In this document: in pieces, positions 23,480-34,351 of the stretch
How positions within the stretch are numbered: position 1 is the first letter of the stretch
Layout of the letters: every line of letters starts with the position of its first letter
Assembly: GCA_025084515.1 (NCBI GenBank)
Contig: JAJAGP010000361.1
Span: 1 to 64,000, forward strand
Direction: 5' to 3'
Length of the DNA: 64,000 bases
Origin: Ancistrus triradiatus
Taxonomy: Eukaryota > Chordata > Actinopteri > Siluriformes > Loricariidae
Notes under the pieces: model-generated
Database searches by the model: none
What the model was told of the DNA's origin: nothing
What the model saw: only the letters and a program-made list of their open reading frames with translations
Made by a program: the position numbers and the translations under genes

Positions 23480-24577
23480 CTCTATAGCCACACAAAGGTC
23501 AGGGCAGCAAAGGTCCCAGGGAGGAAGCGAGTTTAGGACCCTGAGGAACGTGTGCGGTCGAATACGCAGGATTCTCTGGTCTGCGAAACATTTTAACTTC
23601 TCCAGCACACACTGCAGCTTCCTGCTCGAGTGCGCGTGAGCGCCGAGACTGCTGAGCAACGCTGACAGCCTGCACACATACACACACACACACACACACT
23701 CACAGCAATAGGCCAGTCTATAACGGGGCACAAGGTGGAAACTAGTCCTGAACAGTGCATCAAAATCGCAGGGCACACACACACACACACACACAAACAA
23801 ACACACACTGACCACTGGGTGCTGTATGGTGTGTCTGTTGTGTCTCCATTGTCCTGAACTTGCATTTTCAAAGTCTTTCCGTCGGAGAGAGACTGATATC
23901 GCTGTCTGTCACTGCTCCATCTCAACCTATAGAGAGAGATTCTGATTAGCTGATGGGTTGAAGGTATGTACTGGCATGTTTTGGATCATGGGTTCACTAA
24001 GACCTCCAGACATAAGGAGAACATGCCAAGGTTCAGACTTGCACGTGCACTTGTTCAGTATGTGTGGTGTGATTGATGTTCAAGTCTCACTTGGCTCTAC
24101 AGTCCAGAGAGTCAGTTAAACTCTGAGCTAATTCCTCCATTCTCTCCTCAAACCTCTGCTTTATCTCATCCAGCATGGTGGCTTTGGTGACGGCGAGGGA
24201 GGAGCAGGAGGTACCGGACCGTTCAGAGGGGGAACTGATCCCGGAAAACAGGAACACACAAAGAGGAACAAAGGTTACAGATGTGCATGTGAGGCAAGAA
24301 CAAGACTGTGGTCATCAACAGACGACTGAATGAAGAAGACAAATGTGAGGTCACTCAGGGTCAGGACGTTAATCAAGCTGTGTGTTGATTAGTTACGTGA
24401 TTAATCTAATGTTTAGCATGTTAGAAATTTTCCAGTGTTCCAGTTAGAGAGCTATTACCAGTGTGTATGTTACCAAAGTGTGTGTGTATAGGTGTAAAGT
24501 CTGACCTCTTGGGTGTGTGTGATTCCACTTTCCCTGTGAACGCAGTGTCCTGTGTGTGAGATACATCTCTAAAACTT

Positions 24578-24625
<48 letters not shown>

Positions 24626-24817
24626 ACAAAGAGAAAGAAAGAAAGGTATAAGGACACAGAGCATGATGTCTGGAACAAAGTCTGTGTGTGTGTGTGTGTG
24701 TACAGGTGATGGTACTCTACCTGACTGAGTTTGTATCAGAGCTGTGGTTGCCCTGTGATCCATACAGTTCTTTACGAACACTCTGATGAACCTCATCCAG
24801 TAACATCTGTAAATCTG

Positions 24818-24870
<53 letters not shown>

Positions 24871-26520
24871 GAATTAACGACAAATGTGTAACTGGTGTCA
24901 TGACAAGAAAACTCTTCATACTGGTGGAACCAGGAAATGAACTCTTTTTAATTAATTAAGATGAATTAATTACAAACTTTCTCCTTCATATTTTAATCTT
25001 TGTTTTCCTTTTTAAACCAAAAAATGTAATGGAATCCAGAGACCCTTTAAGAAACTGAAAATCTTTTTAGGAACTCCAGATCTTTTTCTAATCCATAATG
25101 GTTTTCAGGAACCCATTTTTTTGTGTCATGCATCCATGTTTTTAAACTGACACTAACTTTCAAAAACGTTCTTAAGAACCCAAAAATATTTTCATGGATG
25201 CAGGACTTTTTTTAACCCACCAACTCTTTGTGCAACACAAAATCTAATTACTTTTCAGGAGGCATCATGCACCCAGGCATTTTTTTTCTGAACCCACACT
25301 CTATTTCTGCTAACAAGTAACCCTTTCAGGAGCTCAAATCTCAGAAACCTCACTGTGTTTCCATCCTTATTGAATTCCAATTTACGTTTCAGTTGATCTG
25401 TTGTTTGAATGAATCCTTTTAAGGAAACCAAAATGTTTTATTAAACACAGGAACCATTTCTGCAACTTTTTTAGGGAATCAAAAACTTTTTTGAAAACAA
25501 ACAAACAAAAAAAACAACAACGTAATTGTATTCCCTTGAATTAACCCAAAATCTCAGAAACTCAGAAACCTTTTTTCAACTGTAAAGAAATCATCTTTGT
25601 TTTTTAGAAACAGAAGAAGAACTGATTTTAGCTTCTGCTGCATACTAGGAATAACTGAATACTTCTGTTTCAAATCTTACAACATGATTAACAACAGTTA
25701 TTAAAACTAGAGACCAAAGTATAATTACATTTTAAAAATATGAAACTGTTTTATATTTTATTCACTTTCTCTTTATACACGATTGTTAATTAGTAGCATG
25801 TGTAACTGAAAGTCTCTGGAGGGTCGGTCCTAATCTCGTTACTAGTTCTTATCTGAGAATCAAGGTCCACATTCACATCTGGAGTCAAAACACTAAAGGA
25901 ACGAAGAAAAACAATCAGTAACCAGACACAACACCACCGAGTCCATTAGGACCAGACGGCAAATCAACGCGAGTGTATACTTGTCAAACTTTCCCATCAT
26001 ACCGGAGTTAGAGAGACACACTGCATATTTCTATTTATTTACCTTTTTTTTTTTACTTAACAATAATTTAGTTTGATATACCAACGCAATACTTCTTACA
26101 GAGTGCATGATTAACATAATAATAATCCTAGTGCGCCATCTTGTGGAGAAGATCTATAAACACACGTTATTGGTAACATTTTAAAGATACTAAAAATATC
26201 CTACATCAAACTTTATGCAGTTTATCAGACAGACAGATAGGCAGGAAGACAGACACACCGATATGTTGGTAGACAGATAAACAGACAAGCACACATATAG
26301 ACAGATACGAACGACAATGAATTAGTCGTGCTATGACGCCCTCTGGTGGTTACACTCTGTAAACACAAATGTAATTTGTAGAAAATATAAACTTTATAAA
26401 CAAATGAAAAGCAATTAGAAAGTAAGATCTGACCCACAGTTAGGGTGATTTACTGAGAATACCCCACACTCACTCTCTCACTCACTCACTCACTCACTAC
26501 CTCACTCACTACCTCACTCA

Positions 26521-26571
<51 letters not shown>

Positions 26572-26813
26572 TAACATGCATACGTACACTTAGACACAGG
26601 CGGTTCCGTCTCCAATGTCGCTGCACTCGGACACTCGCTGTCTTCACTGGAAAAAATGACGTCCGCCGTTGACATGTTTCCCAGTGACGATGACATCACA
26701 CTGAGGCCGCTAGACTTCCGAGTCGAGGGACAGACAGAGGTCATGCGAGACAGTCTGAATATGGGACACTGAGGCTGAGAGAGAGAGAAAAGGGCGAATT
26801 ATCAGATCAGACA

Positions 26814-26878
<65 letters not shown>

Positions 26879-26993
26879 CAAAACAGAGACCTTGGTTGGA
26901 GATGCAAATCGTTCCCACTCGGCCTGTATCGCTTTTTCTCTTTTGACAGCTCTCAAAGTGGGTCTGCTTCTACTCAGATGTCTGTGATAGAGA

Positions 26994-27034
<41 letters not shown>

Positions 27035-30000
27035 GGCACTTGGGTGCTTAAGCAGCAATTGACTAGCCCACTTCTGCATAGACCCGGGTTCGAGGCCAAG
27101 CAGCAATTCCCTCACAACGCTGATCAAGATAAGTGGGGTCAAAATGCTAAATAAATAAATAATAGAGATAAATTATATAGTGATTTACTTTGAGTCCCAG
27201 CAGGAAACCACGAGTCCAAATTTTCCAGAATGTTCCAGAGTGAGAGACTCTAGCAACCAACACAGACAACACAACTGATGATACACTCGGTCCCTACGAC
27301 AATACACAGAAACAAAAACCAACAAACTAATATTATATTGATTATATCTTTTACAAAAATGCTTTTAGATATATAGTATGTAACGCGGTGCCACCTTTGG
27401 TCTGGCACTTGACAACTGCAGACCCAGCCTGGAAACTGTATAGTGCATAACCCAAACTTCATAGGCGCCAGCCAACCTGCAACTGGACCGTACTGCAACT
27501 CTGTAACAGACAGATCTCCCAAATCAGAATTGCCCAGTTAGTAGAGCACTGGTTCCCAGTGGTGAACCTCTCAAAGTTCATAACCCGCCTCTGGTAAGGA
27601 GAGGTCTGTTGGTTGTGGAGTTGTGTTATGGTTCCTGGCACCGTATGTAGTCCAGCTCTTGGCTTACTGGCATGGTCTACATTCCATTGTAGGTCAGCTG
27701 GCACCTTAAAAGTTCAGGTTGCAGTCTTTGTGAGTTTTATCACTGATATCACCAGGAGAGGGTTCCGAAGTCCCCAGTGCTCCTTGGGACGAGGTATGCA
27801 ATTGTTACATGACCAGATCAGGGTGACAGTCCTAGCCAAACGTGTCTCTGAGGGAGAGAATCTAAGATGGAGATCATCTCCCAGACACTGGGAAGACTAA
27901 ATAATAAGAAGTCTGTTCATTGAACTCCCAGGTCCTGTTTTTTGTCCCTGTGATGAAACCCATTAAGAAGCATTGAGTCTTACTCTGGTAGCTGCTGTGG
28001 CTGATCGCACATCAGTGATAGGTAGACTGGAGTAAAGGGGCGGAGTGTCTGTTTCCACCCCCTGCTTCCTTGTCTCCAAGGTGACTTTCTAAATACAGAG
28101 TCTTTTTTATATTACATTCAATTAAAATAGGTTATGTTAATGAAAATAATCAGGACCTCCACTCCTCAGTCTCTCTATCTGAATCAGGGATGGACAATGG
28201 ATGCCGAAGTTCACAGCGTCTCTTCTCCTCTTTTTTTCTTTTCTGTTCCTTCCTCTTCTCCTCCTGCTCCTGGAGGAGGTTAAAGTAGCTGCACCCTTTC
28301 TTCACTGCCGAAACAATCTTCCTAAAAAACAAACCAGCACCTTTATGTGCCAGCTGGAAACCCCAGCGTTTAATAGTAGTGTCTGTAAATTTGTAATTCT
28401 ACTAGGAGTTTGACAAAAGTCATGATGTGCAATCATCATTAACACTGTCATCCTCAAACAACAATAAACACCAGCAATGACCAACATTTTCTATCAAACA
28501 CCAACAACCACCAGAGCATTGTCTATAAAACACCAATAAACACCACCAAACACTACTGCATTCTCCATTTAAAATCACCAAACACCAGATTATTCTCCAT
28601 CTAACACCAATAAACACCAACAAACACAAGAACATTCTCAATCAAACACCAATAAACACCACTAATGACCAACATTTTCTCTCAAACACCAACAAACACC
28701 AGAGCACTCTCAATGAAACACCAATAAATCCTACCCAACGACAAACATTTTCTATCAAACACCAACCACCACCCGGGAATTCTACACCAAACACACATAA
28801 ACACCACCAAACACCAATAAACACCACCAAACACCAGAACATTCTTCATCAAACACCAATAGTCACTAATAAATACAAGATTATTTGTCAAACACCAGTA
28901 AACACCACAAATCACCAGAACATTATCCATCAAACACCAATAAACACCACCAAACCCAGATTTTTCTCCATAAAACACCAATAAACACCACCAAACACCA
29001 TATTATTCTCCATAAAACACCAATAAACACCATTAACAACCAACATTTTCCATCAAACACCACCACACACCAGAGCATTCTCAATCAAACGTCAATAAAC
29101 ACAGCAAACAACCAACATTTTCTATTAAACACCAACAAACACCAGAGGATTCCCCATCAAACATCAATAAACACCAGAGCATTCTCAATAAAACACCAAT
29201 AAACACCACCAAACACCAGAGCATTCTCCATCAAACACCAATAAACTCCACCATTCTTTGTCGGCTCTTAGGAGACTTTATTTTTACATTAATAATCAAT
29301 TATTTGTTTTATTCTGTTTCTGATTTTGTTTCTCTCTTATTCTCAGTGTCAGTTTTGCAAGGATAAGCCTGGTGTTGGTCCTTGCAAGTAGAGAACTCTC
29401 TCCCGCTCTCTCTCTTTTAGGAATCGCAAAATGGATGACATTTATGCTAGACACTGACTGAGTCCAGAATTGTGAATTATTCATGCCGAAGCCAAAGCTG
29501 GCATTTAAGTCATTACAATACAATCACTGGGGCTGGTTTGCTTCAGACATTCTGCTAAAGCCCAAGCTTCCTGTTTACCGGATTCTGTTCTCTTTACCTC
29601 CAGTGTTTGTTTAGATTTTATCCTCCATACTTCACATGACAGGAAAGTTGTGCATAAATTTAATAAATTAAAATGATCTTCTGAGCTTGATACCATACAG
29701 GAATATTAAGCTTATGTGGTTGTTGGGTGATGGATTTTAAGGTTGGACATTATTAAACACCAAACCAACTGAGACCAAACCCCAGGATTCATCATTTTAT
29801 TTATACAGTATAACATGAGTGTGTATTGGTGAACGTTGGTATTTATGGTACCTTGAATAATGACATCTGATGGAGAGCTGGGGTTTGATGAAGAACGTTT
29901 TGTCGTGTAGCTGATAGAAACACAACTATTCTCCACATAACTATGTAGAACCCATCTTCAAATGTGCAGAAGATTTGGAGATAAAGCTAGCCATGTACAG

Positions 30001-31566
30001 ATTGTGGACCTCTGTATGTCAGGTGTTAAGTGCTTTTAAGTTGAAAACCCATCAAAACAAGCTCGATTCAAAGAAAGTATGAGTCTTTAAAGGCTCGGCG
30101 TGTTTGTTATGTTCGACTTTCTGCTGCAGCCATTCAGTGCTGAACTGTTACTGTGATTACGCTCTCAGACCTCACAGGCTAGTCGTCACCCCTTTTGTGC
30201 AACACGTCGTTATTCCAGACTTATAATGTCTGTATTCTCAAAAGCCATTTAAACACCTTCAGACAGGGCTTTGAGCAGAACTCGCCTGGCTGTAATGGCC
30301 GGCTGAAGACTGCTTCTTTCATCACAGCAGGTGCCGAACAACAATGCCCCAGAATGATTTTGAGTTATATATAAAAAAAAACATATCAAAATCGATTTCA
30401 ACAGGGCCTGACTCAAACTCTAAGCCAAAGGATTTAATCTTTCGGCATATTTCTTTGAAATTATGTATTTCTGGCAAAACTAACCTTGAGTGGCACAGGT
30501 GCTTCTGGAGGCTCTCAGTGCCCCCTCTTCTCCGTGTTCTGGGCCATTTTAGGGGTAAGTCCTGAGAAGAAAAACAGGAATTATTCAGATATACAGTGCT
30601 TCCTAAAACAAAACATAATTTAATCAAAAAAATGTACAAAAAAATTGTTGGTTTACTGATTTTATAGGACACCAGATTCAACACATAACAATAAAACAGT
30701 ATGATAATAAAAAAGGAGCAAGAAAAATTTATGACGCTATTGCCTCTCATATCCAGAACTCCCTGGTTCAATCCCGACTCCGGACCCTGAATGACAATTA
30801 CCGTCTCTAAATTGCCTCCAGTGTGAGAGTGTTTAGCGCATTCCCAGTATAACCTTGCTCCTGTCATGGATATAGCCATCAATGCTGAGAGGAAACTTCA
30901 AAAACGTCTGCTATTATATAGTTTACAAAAGTTGTAATGTAGAAACATGTAGACACGTAAACATGTAGAAAATATAAAAAGTGAAAACGCTTTTATAAAT
31001 AGTGAAATTAAATGTTTAACATGTAAACAAAATATGATGGTGTGACCAGTTTCTGCTTCAACTAGGGAAATGTGAAAACAAACAACAGAAATGCCTGTCT
31101 CAGCAGTTCTTCAGCAGCACTTTAATTTAAACCTTGTAAAATAGAGCGATGACCTGAGTGTGCACCTCATACCTTGTTCTCATGTGAGTTTGGGGAGTTC
31201 TTGTGACCCAAACCATCATCATCATCATCATCACCAGTATTTAGTGCCTATGGAATAAATCATGCATAGGAGTTTTGTCTGGCTCACTGGAATATAGTCC
31301 TGCTTAAACACTTTTTTTATTTTTCAACACCAAAGTTAAAACATGCTGCACAGTACACAAAAAATGTTAAACGACAATTGATTAGTATGTAAAAGGAAAC
31401 AATTACCCCTCACCTTGAGCAGTCTCTTAGGCTCCAGGTGAAAAGTTGCTCTGCATTGAAATTTCTCGCCTAATTTCTGTTTTTGGTTTGGACTTGCACA
31501 AAGAGAACTTATCTTCAGAAAGTGTTCAGGCTCCAGGATCTGGCATGGCCGTACGGTTTTTGGCAT
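23480..31566 (-). CDS. ccdc60: Coiled-coil domain-containing protein 60 (3' end not found)
   Basis: Twelve minus-strand exons chain in phase: 31566-31414, 30561-30485, 28321-28157, 28088-27984, 26981-26891, 26774-26590, 25892-25843, 24814-24721, 24574-24506, 24234-24091, 23926-23813 and 23669-23480. Together they encode 479 codons; human CCDC60 is about 550. Supporting pieces are KKGCSYFNLLQEQEEKRKEQ (coiled coil, exon 3), LRPFTPV (exon 4), AEWERFASPTK (exon 5), NLQMLLDEV (exons 7/8) and RILRIRPHTFLRVLNSLPP then CVAIEV (exon 12). These follow the order of CCDC60 as I recall it. Gene order next to hspb8 and srrm4 agrees. The molecular role is unknown. The start ATG follows an in-frame stop. 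Donors after exons 3 and 5 (GTCCTG, GTCTCT) are weak. Confidence 0.85.
24821..24868. repeat. (CA)n microsatellite beside a ccdc60 acceptor
   Basis: About 24 CA units. In the minus-strand transcript this is (UG)n ending 4 nt upstream of the acceptor AG at 24815-24816, so the repeat replaces the usual polypyrimidine tract. Confidence 0.9.
24950..25760. repeat. Degenerate repeat-like intron sequence in ccdc60
   Basis: Motifs such as AGGAACCCATTTTTTT, GAACCCAAAAATATTTT and AGGAATCAAAAACTTTTT recur every 50-80 bp without strict period. It appears to be an old expanded low-complexity repeat. No exon is supported within. Confidence 0.45.
26815..27033. repeat. (ATT)n and (ATA)n arrays flanking ccdc60 exon 5
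   Basis: (ATT)n covers about 26815-26875 and (ATA)n about 26994-27033. They bracket the 91-nt exon 26891-26981. The two arrays are reverse complements of one another and could pair around the exon. Confidence 0.85.
27040..27150 (+). repeat. tRNA-like SINE head
   Basis: GGCACTTGGGTGCTTAAGCA (A-box-like) and GGGTTCGAGGCC (B-box) followed by an AAATAAATAAAT tail. It sits in a ccdc60 intron. Confidence 0.55.
27530..27900 (+). repeat. Repeat-like segment in a ccdc60 intron
   Basis: It begins GTTAGTAGAGCACTGGTTCC and has GTTCATAACCCGCC, reminiscent of a tRNA-derived head with a degraded B-box. The body is not assigned to a family. Confidence 0.35.
28440..29255. repeat. Minisatellite of about 42 bp in a ccdc60 intron
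   Basis: About 20 units built around CAAACACCAATAAACACCAC and CACCAGAACATTCTC, with variants. Frames stay open on both strands because most units lack stops, giving false proteins rich in W, C and V on the minus strand. It lies in the intron between exons at 30485 and 28321. Confidence 0.93.
29256..30480. other. ccdc60 intron, no feature recognised
   Basis: Mostly unique-looking sequence between the minisatellite and the second ccdc60 exon. No extra exon with compatible splice phase was found. Confidence 0.4.
30725..30890 (+). repeat. SINE-like fragment in ccdc60 intron 1
   Basis: GACGCTATTGCCTCTCATATCC, CCTGGTTCAATCCCGACTC (B-box-like) and GTCTCTAAATTGCC follow the order of DANA-type SINEs. 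It is diverged. Confidence 0.5.
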
Positions 31567-32000
31567 GCTCCTATGCTCCTAAAGCCAAGCTGCCTGATAA
31601 AATGGAGGAAATTTCCAAGTATTGTTGAAGAATAAAACACACAGGTATTTTATCTACTGAACACATGAAGGATTCATTCCTGAATAGCAATTTCTTCTCC
31701 TGCTCTCTCTCCCATATGGGCTCAGGCACCCTTGTGTCCTGTTGTGCATTTCGTCTCCAATAGTAACCAGGCCATTAAAAACCGGTTAGGTTGAAGAAAA
31801 ACACCAATACCATGTGTCCTCTGTACAGGGGTCAAAGTACTCAGTGTGTTTAAAACAGTGTGAAATAGAAAAATCTACAAAAGTAAATGTCTTTAAATAT
31901 GACAGTACAATGTTGACATATTAAATAAAAAGATAGATAAAAAAATGTGTCATCTTTTTGTGAAGTGACAATATAAATGTAATTAAGGATGGGCTAAATG

Positions 32001-32723
32001 CAGTGTTGTGCGTGAACGAGTTCAAAAGAACGCGTTCATTGAACACGCTCATTTTTTCGTGAACGTTGAACTGAACGCAACACATTTTTTAATAAAGAAC
32101 TTGAACGTGAATTAGTTCACATTATGTGTCATGAACGGCAGACATCACTGTAAATGAACGTTGGAATTTGTTTTCTATTGAAAAAACTGAGTGACATCTG
32201 TTTTCTCTTTTGAAAAAACGCAACGAGAGAAAGTTCCCTCTCCTCGCTGGTGCCGGCCGCTTAATCATGTATCACCAGACAGAAATGGTTTTGACATGTT
32301 GTGCGCAATGCATTGCGGGCAACGTAGTGTCCCGGCTGAGACTAGTTTAAACATACTGGCTAGTAATAACATGCTGGCTTCCGCACGACGTTACGGTGAT
32401 GAATTGCAGGCAGAACGGCGGGTAGCCATAGCAACGCCGCGTACACAATTGGGGTAGGGCATTAGCAACGACCGAGTACACAATTGCAGTGTCATGAGCA
32501 AATGGTCTACAATGAGCAGTTTTTTCAAAGAACGTATAGTGATTTCTAGCTTGTAGTGTGAAAAAAGTATTTATTTGAATATCTCACGAAAAAAGTAAAA
32601 TGAACTGAACTTTGAACTAGTTCAGAATTAAAATTGTGAACTTTGAACGTGAACTGTTCACTTTGAGCATGTATGAACTGAACTTGAACTAGTTCAGAAA
32701 AGCTGTGAACTGGCACAACACTG
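32001..32723. mobile_element. hAT-type MITE with perfect 8-bp target duplication
   Basis: Ends CAGTGTTGTGC (32001-32011) and GCACAACACTG (32713-32723) are perfect 11-bp inverted repeats beginning CAG. GCTAAATG flanks both sides (31993-32000 and 32724-32731), the 8-bp duplication typical of hAT elements. Many GAACTGAACTTGAACTAGTTC-like words recur just inside the ends. There is no transposase frame, so it is non-autonomous. Confidence 0.95.
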
Positions 32724-32731
32724 GCTAAATG

Positions 32732-34255
32732 CCTTAAAAGTTATTTAAAAAAAATTAACTGACTATGGTAGCCATGTCAAATTCTTAGACCTTCCTGCTC
32801 ATGCTGTGCATCAAAAATTATCCAGTGTCTCTACCGAATTGTGCATTGTAAAGTCTTAGTTACTGTTTGTATTATATTTTTATTTAAAATATATAAAAAC
32901 ATATTAACCAATTCTTGTGCACAGTGTAAACAATTTACTGTCTGTAATGGCCAACCGCAGTCAACGAGTTTAAATACCGAGTTTGAATACTGAATACAAA
33001 CAGCCAGTTCAAACAGTCAGTTTAAACAGCAAATTTAACAATTTAACAGTGTTGATCTTGCTTGGTCTCATCCAAAATTGGATTGGGTTTATTTTGTGAG
33101 TCTGGTCTCTTATGCATCTCAGGGACATTTTTCTTGCCACTGTTGTTTCTGATCACTTGATAACAACGTCTGCTGTTAACTGTACTATAACAAAATTGAA
33201 TATGTCCTCTAATAGCAAAATCCAACTTCATGAGTTATTTAAAAGTGGGCGTTACTCTGGATGACAAATGAAGAACAAATTAACACTAAACAATTTTATT
33301 AATTGCATTAACTAAACACAGACCTAGAGAGGTGTTATTACCTTTCCTGTAATGTGGAGGACTTTATTTTAACCATTTGCGGTTTTCTTTTACTCCATGC
33401 AGAAAAACCCAAAGAATCTGGCTCTGGCCGAAAGCGTCCCAGTGTTTGGAATGGCGCACAGGCATTATGGGAAATGTAGTGTTTGTAGCAAAGTTGCAGG
33501 ACGCGTCCTGTAGTTCTGCCCAGCAATCCAGGATAAAATTGGCCTTTTACCCTGGTAATTTTAGTGCACAGCAACATTCTACTGTTTCCTTTACATTTTA
33601 AAACGGGTCTGATGAGATTTCTGGTGATATATTTTCTTGTGTATGAAGAAGCTTGGTACAGATTCAGATTAGCATTGGGTTTACAGTAGAACGAATGGGT
33701 GGGGTGGTTACTATTTACAAGATAACTTTTACAAAGTAAAGAGTAACAACCCAAAGTTATTAGAAGCCAGTAATCACAAACAGGCATTTAAAAAGTGAGT
33801 ATAAGTCTGTTATACCTGCGACATGCTAATGATCACCACTAGCTAACCTACTAAATGTTCAAATGAAGTTTAATGAAACTGCTCAGTATGCACCTGTCAG
33901 AATCTCATGAAAACGAGCTTGACAGGAGCCATGACTGGTCCCTGTGAGGGTCTCATCTTCAGTTGTGCTTAGTCATAGTCGTTCCCATCGAGCCAAACAA
34001 CATTTCGCAGTCAGTTAACTAGCTTGTGGCTTTGCTTCCAGTTGCCATGCTCTCCGTAGCATGCTAATGATCTCTGCTAAGTGACAAAGCTCATCTTCGT
34101 GCTGGGCAGAGAGCATATTTGGAGGGCCGCCTCATCGAAGAGCTATTTGCCATTTTCGCTTTAGGGCTATTAATATCTCTAAATTAGCATCCTCGCTCAG
34201 TTCCCAAATTCTCCTCATGTAGCATCAGCAGGTCTGCTTAGTAAGTGCTAAAAAC
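32732..34255. other. Between the hAT MITE and the small heat-shock gene
   Basis: A 149-codon minus-strand frame at 33787-33338 has no recognised domain and weak support. No clear promoter element was found apart from the TATA box at 34263. Confidence 0.4.
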
Positions 34256-34262
34256 CTAAGCC

Positions 34263-34270
34263 TATATAAG
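34263..34270 (+). promoter_or_regulatory. TATA box of the small heat-shock gene
   Basis: TATATAAG, 82 bp upstream of the ATG at 34352. The same 8-mer occurs upstream of hspb8 on the other strand. No full heat-shock element was seen in the 300 bp upstream. Confidence 0.65.
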
Positions 34271-34351
34271 AGCTCGACTAAAACTTTGACATCCAGCTTG
34301 GGTAACAGGGTTTGCTTGGTTTCACATACACATTTACATCATTGCTACCAC

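Noticed and set aside
23701..23775. A candidate extra ccdc60 exon on the minus strand (TSFHLVPRYRLAY)
   Set aside because: Joining exon 23926-23813 straight to 23669-23480 gives the family-like WLSALLSSL and keeps phase; the candidate breaks the next frame.
23324..23925. Long minus-strand frames with CVCVCV and HTHTHT runs
   Set aside because: Translations of (CA)n and (GT)n; only the parts assigned to ccdc60 exons are kept.
28642..28981. Minus-strand frames rich in W, C, V and G
   Set aside because: They are translations of the 42-bp minisatellite.
28440..29255. CRISPR array
   Set aside because: Head-to-tail similar units without unique spacers, in a vertebrate intron: a minisatellite.
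33338..33787. 149-codon minus-strand frame
   Set aside because: No recognised domain, no splice or promoter context, and no fit to ccdc60 phase or content.
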